Assembly (NCBI GenBank): GCA_005656395.1
Contig: SRSI01000028.1
Coordinates: 744,001 to 808,000 of the forward strand
DNA: 64,000 nt
Direction: 5' to 3'
Source of the DNA: Strongyloides papillosus
Lineage: Eukaryota; Nematoda; Chromadorea; Rhabditida; Strongyloididae
Positions within the stretch are counted from its first letter, which is position 1, and every line of letters starts with the position of its first letter. Below, in pieces: positions 25,740 through 37,025 of this stretch. Made by a program: the position numbers and the translations under genes. The notes beneath the pieces were generated by a model that was given only the letters and a program-made list of their open reading frames with translations, ran no database searches and was not told where the DNA came from.

Positions 25740-28379
25740 TTTAAGTGAAGAACAGTCTTATATTAAATATAACCTTCACTAGAAAAATATTTATATAAAA
25801 ATTGTTTAAATTTTTATAAAAAAAAAAGAATGAGTCATATATTGTAAAATAAAGGTAAAAAAGTGTTTTAGATTAACATGAAATTAAAGATAAAACTTTT
25901 GACAAGTGCAATAATATTTTTAAATTTTATTATATAAATGAAAACATTAAAAAAATGACAAATATAATAAAATAAAAAAATTTTTAATCATCATGTTGCA
26001 ATTTAAAGAAGGTATTGTTTTTTTAGATCAACGAATATTTTATAATAAAGTAGTTTTTAATATTAAAACTATAGTTAAAATTTATAACCTATGTTATTAT
26101 ATTAAATATTGTAATAAGTAGAAAACAGTATATCATTTTGGTAACAATATTAAATTTGAAAAAGTTATTCAGATAATAATTATAGAGTTTAACATAATAA
26201 AACAAAATTATATTTACAAACCTCTAAACACAGAATACTCATATTGAATAAAAATTTCATTATACCACTAAATATCATGCTGTTGTCATATAAATCATTA
26301 AAATTGCAAACTTTATATTAGAAAATATTATACATTATATAAACAAAGAATTCCTGTACAGGTATATCATAAGTAAACATAAGAGGCTATCACAAAGTGT
26401 CATTAAATATACAAGTCTATAACGGGTAAAAACTTCTTAAATAATTTAATAAAAATTATTTAGATATTTTTAATATAATCTTAAACTATAAATGTAGATT
26501 AAATTTTTAAAATTAATATGTTTTCTTATATAAAAAAATAAAATTTTTTATATTTACAACTGTAAAATATTTCATAATATTTATTATGTAATACAACATT
26601 TGATTTATTGATATTATTTTGCAAGTACAAAATGACATACAATAAAAATTAGCCTTATTTTGAAATCATTTCTAAGTCATAGTAATAATATTCTCGAAAT
26701 AATATACTATTGCCTTTTTTAAAAAAATAATACAAAGTAAATAAGTAGAAATGAAACAAAGTTTTACGCTTATTCTTTATCACCAAAATATTGGATTTTA
26801 TGTTTTAAAATTGCACATATCGACTATAATTTATCTTTTTATGTGCACTATTTAGTTTACATAAAGTATTATAAATAAAATATCATTAATGTAATTTTTT
26901 ACCAACATTAAGTTTCATTTTTTAAACTGAAAAAAGTTATTTATACATAATTTTCATATTTAAAATCGTTAAAATAAAATTTGTGCTATAAAAATAAGTA
27001 TATAATTTATGCAATGCAATTTATGAAATCAATAGTTGTCATTAAGTGTGTTACTTTGTTATAGTGAAAAAAGTTTAATCAACTATAATTGAAAATGTAT
27101 TCATATATGATATCAAAAATGAGAATTTAAATAAATTTATTATCCATATTTTTTAGCAATATTGATAATAATTATTTAGCTAACAATAACTAAACACAAT
27201 ATAAAATATTTTCATCTTCTTATATTGGGTTTCTAAATTGTTTCTAGTTTTATTTTGAGACAAACAAATATATTGTCTTCTACTTTGCTATAGTTGTTCA
27301 AAATTTTATTAGATGTCAAAGTGAAAAGATAAATTATAGTCAATTCACTGATTTTCAATATTTTGAACTGTACAATTGTATTACAGTTAAAATATCACAA
27401 TAAATAAAAACATTATTAAAAGTTTATGATATTGTAGAAACATTCAATGCGTGAGCATTAGAATTAGAGCTTATTAAAAAAAATGCGTTCTTAAAGTATA
27501 ATTCATTAGTTTTACTAATATGATCTGTTATATTTCAATAGGAATTTTACAAATATTTGTACGATGTTACTAGAATATATCGAAAATAAGACAACTACTA
27601 TTTATTATCCTTACATGTTTAATTTTATAATGTTTTTTATCTAAATATTTTTTATTAATTATACATATTTATTAATATTATAAAGATAAAATAATGGCAA
27701 GAATATTGCATTTCACAATGTATCAAATAATTGATAAATAACATCCGGTTATATGGTGTTTATTCACGACTATAAAATATAGAATTATCATATACAAAAT
27801 AAAATTTTTCTATTTAATTCGGGATTATTATATTTTATAGGGCAGAATGTATTGCCTTTTAACATCTATAATATTTATTTAATATATTAAGAATTACTAA
27901 CAAATAAAAAAATAACTAGCAAATAAAAAATATTATAAAAACACAAGTCAAATTATTGATAGTGAAAGTAATTTTTAACGTAGAAATATCCTGTAAACAA
28001 TATCATCTAAAACGTAAAGTATTTATAATTCTATGTTATTGTTTCATAAAATAGAATGGAAATTTTTGTAGAAATCTTGTTGAAAACTTTAAAAAATGAT
28101 TTAATCCTTTTAACAACAATTTTAATAATTTCGAATATATAACAACCACAGTTGAACAAAAAAACTACTTTTTCTTGAATGTAATATTTTCATTTAAATT
28201 GTTAGTTTTTCATATCATTTTGCGTAAAGAGACAAATTGTTTTTCCTTCTTTTAAAAACATAAAATATACAATATATATTGTTGTTTACTAAAAATTTTA
28301 TGTCCATTTATAAAATAATAAAATAAAAGATCTATAAAGTACTTATTTAAATACTCAGGTAATTTTTATACTATAAAAA
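25740..28379. other. Intergenic, nothing recognised
   Basis: 2.6 kb of very AT-rich DNA upstream of the phospholipase gene. No exon, RNA gene or clear inverted repeat was found before the mariner-like element begins. Confidence 0.3.
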
Positions 28380-28381
28380 TA

Positions 28382-28925
28382 TTGGGTTGGTGCATAAATA
28401 TTGCAGCATTTTTCCTCAACGTTTTAATCTTTTAAAAATATGTATTTTTAAATTTTTTTTCCATAGAAAAAAAAATCATATTTAAATTATTGAAATGCAA
28501 ATCACAAATTATATTCATATTCGATATATCATGCTCCACCACTTCGAAAAAGATTGAAAGGTAGAACAGTCATTCCACGATTTCAACAAACTTTTTGGTG
28601 GAAGAACAATTGACAAAAGCCAAATTGAAAGATGATTTAGTTTGAATTACCAAATTTGAACTTTTTGAACAATCTTTCAACTTGGTTTTTTCTGATTATT
28701 TCTTCGCAAAAAGTTCGTTGAGATCGCTGAATAGCTGTTCTGCATCCCAATCTTTTTCCAAGTGTGTGGAGCATGATATGTTAAATATGAATATAATTTG
28801 TGATGTGCATTTCACTAATTTAAATGTGAAGATTTTTTTTTATGGAAAAAAAATTTAAAAAATACAAATTTTTAAAAAAGTGAAACGTCGACGAAAAATG
28901 CCGCAATAATTGTGCACCAGCCCAA
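28382..28925. mobile_element. Mariner-derived foldback element (two 5' ends head to head)
   Basis: The ends TTGGGTTGGTGCATAAATAT and, inverted, TTGGGCTGGTGCACAATTAT match the TIR style of cecropia-type mariners (TTAGGTTGGTGC class). TA flanks both sides (28380-28381, 28926-28927). The left half translates to a broken mariner transposase N-terminus (IRYIMLHHFEKD, then stops). The right half carries the same sequence inverted (near HIMLHTLGKR). The element is thus two 5' halves joined tail to tail, 544 bp, with no functional transposase. Confidence 0.8.
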
Positions 28926-29498
28926 TACATATACTTACCACAAAGCAAACTATTTTTTTAAAAAATGAACAGAACGCATCATGATAAAATAAGTGAGAAG
29001 TTTTCCAACTGTATAATATCGATGTAAATTATTATTTTATAAAATTCATTTATAAAAAAGATAAAATGTTAAGTACGAATTCTTTAGAAATGTTAAAAGG
29101 AAAACATATTTTTAGAAATTAATATATCTATAGATTAAATCGAATTAAATAACTCATTATAAAACTACCAATTTCTAATAAAATACAACAATTTTAATTC
29201 AAAATATAAAAATAGTTATGTGGAACATTGTTTAATTAAAATTTTTTTTTAACTTATAACACTCAAAATTTTTTACTTATTTTATATTTATATAATAGAG
29301 AGTGATTTTTAGATTACTACACAAAGAAAAAAAAGGACAAATTTTGACAAATCTATCTATAATGCAAAAAAATGTGCCAACATTTTAAAAAATTGAATAT
29401 TATTCAAATTCTAAAATTATCAAGCAATAGCAAAAGTTTTTAAACAACGCAAAATATTGGGTTGTCGCATACATTTTGCCGTTTTTTACAAAGATATA

Positions 29499-30937
29499 CA
29501 GGGTGTCCATAATTAACTCCCCACCTGCGAGAGCTTATAACTTTTTTCTACGAAGAGATAAAAACGTGAAATTTTGCAAATTAGTAGAACTAAGAGACAA
29601 TATTTCTTATTTTTTTTTATTTTAAAAAAATTATGGTCCTATGAAGACTTATGGCCAATTTAAAAAAATGTGTTTTTTTCGCCTTCATGAGTACGTAACT
29701 TTTTAATATGAAGAGATATTTAGATGATTCTTCTACATATCGAAAGCTCAATTTCTTTTGTACTAGAATCATCAATATCATAAATATTGAACTTCATTAA
29801 CATTATTTAATTTTTAATTAAAACAAAAAAACCACGAATTTTGCCAAAATTTCGTAGTTTTTTCAAAATTAAAGCTCATTGAGGAAATTCCCGCAAAAGC
29901 TTTATCATTATTCTAGTAGAGTAAACCATGCTCTATCGAATGGGTATAGTATCATAAAAATCAAATAAGATTGACGAAAGTTATGATTTACCAAAGACCA
30001 CAAATTTCGTGCTTTTTGTAAAAAATTAAGTTACAAACACTATTTTTTCCAACGTATTTAATACCTAATAGTATTATTAGCATCAATAAAGTATGCTAAT
30101 TTAAAGTATATTGCTCATTTGTCCATATTTGGCCAAAGAAATTCCAATAATTTTTATTACTTAAATTTCTTAAAAATCATTTTACTTAACATTTATTACA
30201 ATTTATCTGCGTTTTGTACTATTTTACATAACAATTGCCCTATAAGAGCATTTTTATGCATCTTTCAAAAATATCGTATCTTCGGTCTTGTTCTTATAAA
30301 GTTTATGTTTGAAATATGAACAAATAAACTTACTGAATAGGATAATATTTCAATTGCTTTCATTAAAAAAGCATTAAAAATGTTGAAAAACTAAAAAAAA
30401 ATAACATATTTTTTCTAATTACTAAAGAAAATGGAGAAAGCAGACTATTTTTGGATTGTCATAACTTTCTTGAAACTTATTACTAGGAAACAAAATTATT
30501 ACCGTTAGATAGAGCATGGTTTACTCTACTAGAATAATGTTAAAGCTTTTGCGAGAATCTTCTCAATAAGCTTTAATTTTGAAAAAACTACGAAATTTTG
30601 GCAAAAATCGTGGTTTTTTTGTTTTAATTAAAAATTAAACAATGTTAGTGAAGTTTAATATTTATGATATTGATGATTCTAGTACAGAAGAAATTGAGCT
30701 TTCGATCTGTAGAAGAATCATCTAAATATCTCTTCATATTAAAAAGTTGCGTACTCATAAATCGAAAAAAACACATTTTTTTTAAATTGGTCATAAGCCC
30801 TCATAGGACCATAATTTTTTTAAAATAAAAAATATTGTCTCTTAGTTCTACTAACCTGCAAAATTTCACGTTTTTATCTCTTCGTAGAAAAAAGTTATAA
30901 GCTCTCGCAGGAGGGGAATTAACTATGGAACACCCTG
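29499..30937. mobile_element. 1.44-kb foldback element with CAGGGTGTCC ends
   Basis: Left end CAGGGTGTCCATAATTAACT and right end, inverted, CAGGGTGTTCCATAGTTAAT, with TA on both sides (29497-29498, 30938-30939). Arms of about 480-490 bp pair almost throughout and enclose a loop of about 460 bp. It sits inside the CACACAAAA element copy 1. Its arm sequence is related to the element at 34635-37023. It is non-autonomous. Confidence 0.85.
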
Positions 30938-31354
30938 TATATGTTTAACTTTTTAAATTAATGTGACTTTTTTTAATTTTGATATTTTTTATAACATTAT
31001 GCTCATTTAGATCTCAACTTGTTTTTTTATTTTGTAAAATATGCTATTAAAAGTCAATTTCGTGTAAAATTATTGATGTTTTAATAAAGATCATTATTCT
31101 AAACAATCTATTAACGACAATAAGTTTAAAAATTTCACAACAATAATAAAGAAAAGCAGTAATTATTTATTCACACAAAGTATTATTATTTAAAAATATT
31201 ATTTTAGTATTCGTTCTTATTTTAAATTAAAATATGTAAAAGTTATTTTTTTTACTATAAATAAAAATCTATATTATTTTATAACTTTTCATAATTTTGA
31301 TTTTTAAAGATGATCTTTAAAAGACATGGAAAATGAAATTTGACAGTCAACTAC

Positions 31355-31967
31355 ATTAAATATGCCACATATTTGTAAAATTTGCTACATCTTATGACAT
31401 TTTGCGCTATCTTTTTAACCAATTTGCACCATCTTAGTAAATTTTTGCGACATGTATCTTTCATACCAAATAAAATATTCTTCAACATAATTTAGGTATG
31501 TTAAAGAGTAAAATAATATTATTAAAAATAAAGTGAAATTGAATTGGAAAAAGTGACTTTCGCTTGTCTATTGGGTAACAAAAATGGTTTTTTTAAGAAA
31601 CATACATAATATGGGCAAGCGAAAAAGCATTCTTTTTTATTTTTTACTAACTTATTTTTTGATTATTCCATTGGATTCAGTTCAAACACGGTTACGCACT
31701 TTACAGCGACTCCTACCCTAATTAAGTAAAAAAGAGACGATGGAAATCAACTTGCCTGTGGTCACCTATGATCAAGCAAAATGGCATTAAAAAAGGAAAA
31801 AATATGAGTAACCATGGGCAAGTGAACGTCTACCGTCTGAAAAAAGATGGCGCAAATTGGTCAAATAGATGTAGCAAAAATGACAAAAATGGCGCAAATT
31901 GATAAAAAAGATGGCGCAAAATGTCATAAGATGTAGCAAATTTTACAAAGATGTAGCATATTTGTTG
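31355..31967. mobile_element. 0.6-kb foldback element inserted in CACACAAAA copy 1
   Basis: Inverted ends ATATGCCACATATTTGTAAA and TTTACAAAGATGTAGCATAT, with TA flanks (31353-31354, 31968-31969). Inside are repeated GCGCAAA and GATGTAGC words and a second hairpin around 31560/31800. About 115 bp of the interior (31557-31680) recur inverted at 55500-55612. The true insertion may be slightly longer, because both flanks contain an AAAAGACAT word (near 31320 and 31995). Confidence 0.65.
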
Positions 31968-32385
31968 TAGATAACTCTTAAATTCTGTGGTTCAAAAGAC
32001 ATTATGAAAACAATTTAGAGCATCAAATGTGGAAATTTCATAAAATACAATTTACAATAATTCAAACAATTGAAAAATATTTAAAAAATGTACTGTAATA
32101 TGTTAAAAATGTTTTTTTTTATAAAAGTGTTTGTAATTTTACATAGAATTAAATTCTAACCTTGTATTTTAAAAGGTTTGTAGAAAACAACTTATGTTCT
32201 AAAATAAAAGTAGTATACTAAAAAAAGAGAAACTTATTTTAATAAGTCACTAATTATTGTTTTAATTTTTCATGTGCAAAATAATTGTAATAAAATTAGA
32301 CAAAAATCAAGAAAATTCTAATTTTTTTAAGTATGACAAATTGTTACGTTTTATGCAAACCTGTGTCTTTTTTTTTCTGTGTGTA

Positions 32386-33310
32386 TATTACAGAGTAATA
32401 TTTACAAAAAAGTGTTAAAGATTAATACAAAACTCTGAATTAAAAATTTTAATCTCTAAAAAATATATTTGTTAAGGTAAAAATCTAAATTTACAATGAA
32501 ACATTTATAAGCTTTTATAGAGGTAATATCATTTTAGAAATAAAGATAAAATGAAGGTAGTATTTACTAAAGAAGGTAAATTGATACAAGAATATGTATT
32601 TATATATTACCATACATTCTTATTTTTAAGGTTATAATCCGATACTTTAACCTTTTTAAGTGAAATTTTATATAATGATATCTACAATATTATATAATAC
32701 ATCAATAATTAATAAAAATTTATGAAACATTCAATAATGTATTCTACTAGCTTTGTAGATATAATAAATTTGTATAGTTTCAAATACTACAAAATATAGG
32801 TAATTAAGCTCTAAAATCTAACATCCTTTTTAGTTTAATACTTAAACAATGTGAAAATTTCAATTCTCTCCTGCAACTTACTTAAAAATTAAAGTAAAAT
32901 TCTAATAAACTATTGAAATAATTAAACTTGATTTTAATTTGCACTGATTTTCACATAATTTTGCTTTTAAAAGTTTTTTAAATATTAATTAAATTAATAA
33001 AGTTATTCTAATAATTTATACCTTTTTTCTTATCATCAGGATAAATTATATCCAAAAATAATAATTTTTTGATTGATTATTTTAATAGAATGTTAATTTT
33101 CTAAGCAATTCTATTACAAAAAGAAATCTTAATTGTTATTCAATTTGCTACACTGGTAACTTTATCTTACATGTTAACTCTAACATTTTTTAAACAATTG
33201 TAGAAAACAAGAACATTCAAAAATAATATTTTATAAAAGTCTATGGTGATTATATGTTTTTATAAATTAATACGTATTCATTGTTTGTTATATATAACAA
33301 AGTTGTTTAG
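32386..33310. other. Intergenic, nothing recognised
   Basis: AT-rich DNA between two transposon-derived blocks. No gene-like frame or repeat was recognised. Confidence 0.3.
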
Positions 33311-33312
33311 TA

Positions 33313-34556
33313 TTAATTTCCTCGGTCGAATACTTTGACCCTTGCAGCAGCGACGTTTTTCTAAACTAATGAACAACCCATTTGTAGCCAGTAAAAGTTT
33401 ATGAAACCCTTACAGTGCGATGTTCGTACTGTGTAGAAGTATATTATTGAAAAAAAAATTTTAATATTCTAAAAATGGAAAAAATTTTTTTGAAGCCTTA
33501 TATCTTAAAATTTTATAAATTAACCTTATACGAAATGTATATATTCTGAAAGCCCTTGATTTCCTCTACAAGAATATACCCATATCATATCATAGTTTCT
33601 ATCTAGTTTTTAGATTAGATTTAAATTTAATTACCTATAATTTTTCAATATTTTTGATATTAAAAGCTATTTTCTTAATTTATTAAAACTTACAAATTGC
33701 TCTAATATGAATTACATTTTTTTATATATTTGAAATTATAAACTAACTGCAAAATATTATATATAAATGACCATTTTAGCCAAATATTTTAAGTAGTGAT
33801 TTCTAGGAAAAAACTTTTTAAAACCTTTAATTATGAAACTTTATAAGCTGATATTTGTATATAACAAATAGATCATGTTTTAACTGTATATTACTTTTAT
33901 TATTGCTTTCCAAAAAAAGACATTTCGTGCTATGACTTGAACCCATTTCATATGTGCTCTAACTCAGAAACATACAATAATATTTATATTTTCTATGTAA
34001 AAAAGAGTTTTTTAGCATTTTAAAAAGTTTTCCAATACTAAAACTAAAGTATTCTATCAGTTTTTAAAAAGTAAAAGTTAGATTTTTTATTCAATATAAA
34101 TTAATCATTTAAGAAATTTTTCTTTACTTTTAACTTATAAACATAGCCTATAATATGTATTAAAAGAATTTTTAATTTCTAGTGATTCAAAAAATTGGTT
34201 TTTTATATCAAAATTAATAAAAAATTATGAGTAATTAACTTTAAATTTAATTATCTAAAAACTGGATAGAAACTTTGATAAAATATGGGTATATTTTTGT
34301 AGAGGAAATCAAGGGCTTTCAGAATATGTAGGTTTCGTATAAAGTTAATTTATAAAATTTTAAGATATAAGGTTTCAAAAAAAAATCCTCCGTTTTTGGA
34401 AATTTAGAAAATTTTTTTTAATAATCTGCCTCTACACAACACAAACATTGTACTAGAAAGGTTTCATTAACTTTTATTAGCTAAAAATGGGTTTTTTATT
34501 AATGTAGAAAAATGTCTCTGCGGCAGGAGTCAAAGTATTTGATCGAGGAAACAACA
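33313..34556. mobile_element. 1.24-kb foldback element with TTTCCTCG ends
   Basis: The left arm begins TTTCCTCGGTCGAATACTTT and the right arm, inverted, TTTCCTCGATCAAATACTTT. Inner blocks such as GAAAGCCCTTGATTTCCTCT (33550) are mirrored at 34305. Arms are at least 370 bp. TA dinucleotides at 33311-33312 and 34557-34558 are plausible target duplications. There is no coding frame. Confidence 0.75.
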
Positions 34557-34634
34557 TAGTGTGTATATTATTAAAACTTCATTAAATAAAATGTCTCTTG
34601 GCCTACAATACAAACAATATAAATAACATATGTA

Positions 34635-37023
34635 AGGTGACTTATAAGTAGTTCCTCATGTATTTGCATTTATAATTTCTCTTGTAGACAAGCTACAAAA
34701 ATGCTATTGCAGCCATTTTGTAGCTGAGATACATACATCTTAATCTTATAACTGTTACAACAAAATGTAGATTCTAGGGGGAGTTATAGATCTTCAAAAT
34801 TAATGATCATTTCTGGTATATATGGGCATGTAACTTTTTTATATGGAAAAATATTTTAATGCTTGTTGCTGATTACGAAAGCCAACTTCTTTTATACTTA
34901 TTCCTAAAATTCTGTGAATATTAAAGTCAACTATATTTAATTTAAAAAAAAAAAATTACGATTTTTGTAAAAATTTTTATGTTTTTCCAAAATTAGAGAC
35001 CGATGAGGCAAGTTTTAAAAATGTTTTATCAATATTTTAATAGAGTGAGTGAAGCTCTATCAAATGAGCATAGTACCACTAAATTGTATTTAGATTCAAG
35101 AAAGTTATGACTTGTCAAAAATCTCTAAATTCATACTTTTGATAAAAAATTTAAATAGAAACACTATTTTTTTAACATTTATGATACCAAATGGTATTAT
35201 TAACATTACTTACACATGTCAAGTCACAAAGTATTACTTATTTGTTTATATATTGCCTAAAAACTATAGTAAATTTTACCACTCAAAACTCTTGGAAAAA
35301 TAATTTTCTCAACATTTTTACAATATTTACTAACATTTCATAATATTTTTCATACTTATTGCTTTGTAAAAACATTTATACATAACTTTTTAACTTATCA
35401 TATATTCAATCGTATTTCCATACCCCCTATGTTTAAAATATCAGCACCTAATAATCGGAATAAGGTAATGTCTCAAATACTTTTGATAATAAAACATCAT
35501 TAATACTCGAAAATTAGGAAAAAAATTACATATTTTATTTTAATACTACACACAAAAAATAAAAAGGACACAGGTTTCTATAAAATGTAACAAATTTGTC
35601 CCACTTAAAAAAATTTGAAATTTCTTGATTTGCGACTAATTTTATCGCAATTATTTCGTAAATAAAAATTAAAACAATAACTAGTGGATTATTAAAATAT
35701 GTTTCTACTTTTTAGTAGATTTTTTCTATTTTAAAACTTAAGTTGCTTTCTACAATACATTTTAAAATACAAGGTTAGAATTTAATTTTAAGTAAAATTA
35801 CAAACACTTTCATAAAAAACATTTCTAACATATTGCAGTACATTTTTTTTATGTTTCAATAGTTCGAGTTATCATTAAATTATATTTTATATGAAATTTT
35901 CATATTTGATAGTCTAAATTTTTTTTATAATGTCTTTAAAGATCATCTTTAAAAATTAAACTTATTAAAAGCTATAAATAATATGGATTTTTATTTATAG
36001 TAAAAATAATAACTTTTACATATTTTAATTTAAAATAAGAACGAAAACTAAAATAAAATTTATAATTAATTACTTTTTATGTGAGTAAAAAATTATTACT
36101 TTTCACATTATTATTGTTAGAAAATTTTTAAATTTCTAAACTTATTGTTGTTAGTAAATTGTTTAAATTGGTGATTTTTATTTAAACATTTATAACTTCA
36201 AACAAAATTAACTTTAATAACGTATTTTATAAAATAAAGATAAAAAACAAGTTAGGATCTAAAATGAGCATAATGTTATAAAAAATATCAAAATTAAAAA
36301 AAGCCACATTAATTTAAAAAGTCAAACATATATATTTTTGTAAAAAAACGGAAAAATGTATACGACAACTTAATATTTTGCGTCGTTTTAAAATTTTTAC
36401 TATCGCTTGATATTTTTAAAATTTGAATAATATTCAATTTTTTTAAATGGTGGGACATTTTTTTGCATTATAGATAGAATTGTCAAAATTTATCCTTTTT
36501 ATTTTTTGTGTGTAGAAATATTCTAGAAAATAGTCAATGATTGACTATTCATAACTTTCTTGAAACTAAATACAATTTAGTAGCACTATACTCATTCGAT
36601 AGAGCTTCGCTTACTTTATTAAAATATTGGTAAAACACTTTTGAAACATACCTCATCGTTTCTTTAGTTTTAAAAAAAATTAAAAATTTAAAGAAAATTG
36701 TGATTTTTTTCTAAATAAAATATAGTTGCCAGACTTTAATGTTCATAAAATTTCAGAAATACAAAAAAGTTGGCTTTCATAATTAGCAACAAGCGTTAAA
36801 ATATTTTTCTATATAAAAAAGTTACATACCAAAATATATGGATAATGAACCTTAATTTTGATGATCCATAACTCTTTCAAGAACCCACATTTCGTTGTAA
36901 CAGTTATAAGAATAAGATGGTATGTATCTCAGCTACAAAATGGCTATAATAGCATTTTTGTAGCTCGTCTACAAGAGAAATTATAAATGCAAATACGTGA
37001 GGAACTTCTTATCGGCCACTCTG
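34635..37023. mobile_element. Foldback element with GGCCACTCTG-type end, split by an insertion
   Basis: The left arm (34635-about 35120, with TAGTTCCTCATGTATTTGCA) mirrors the right arm (about 36540-37023, with TGCAAATACGTGAGGAACTT). TA flanks at 34633-34634 and 37024-37025. Its loop holds the intact CACACAAAA element (35549-36512). Without that insert it is about 1.42 kb with arms of about 485 bp, the same design as the element at 29499. The arms of the two share long similar stretches (a GTAACTTTTTTATATG-like block, GAAAGCcaacTTCTTTTATACT). Confidence 0.8.
35549..36512 (+). mobile_element. CACACAAAA element, copy 2 (intact, 964 bp)
   Basis: Ends CACACAAAAAATAAAAAGGA and its inverted form TCCTTTTTATTTTTTGTGTG, flanked by TA (35547-35548, 36513-36514). 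Related copies are at 29320-32383 (inverted) and 48510-49446 (same orientation). The interior carries TTGATTTGCGACTAATTTTA in copies 2 and 3. No transposase frame, so it was mobilised by an element elsewhere. Confidence 0.8.
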
Positions 37024-37025
37024 TA

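Larger units (their letters stand above)
29320..32383 (-). mobile_element. CACACAAAA element, copy 1, interrupted by two insertions
   Basis: An element present at 35549-36512 (about 964 bp) occurs here in inverted orientation. Its ends are CACAAAGAAAAAAAAGGAC and, on the right, CCTGTGTC-T(9)-CTGTGTG, both next to TA. It is stretched to 3.06 kb by a 1.44-kb foldback (29499-30937) and a 0.6-kb foldback (31355-31967). Removing both leaves about 1 kb, close to the intact copy. There is no transposase frame. Confidence 0.75.

Noticed and set aside
30119..30319. 66-codon plus-strand open frame
   Set aside because: It lies in the loop of a foldback element and has no homology signal.
35112..35303. 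63-codon plus-strand open frame
   Set aside because: It is inside the arm and loop of a foldback element; composition is as in the surrounding repeat.
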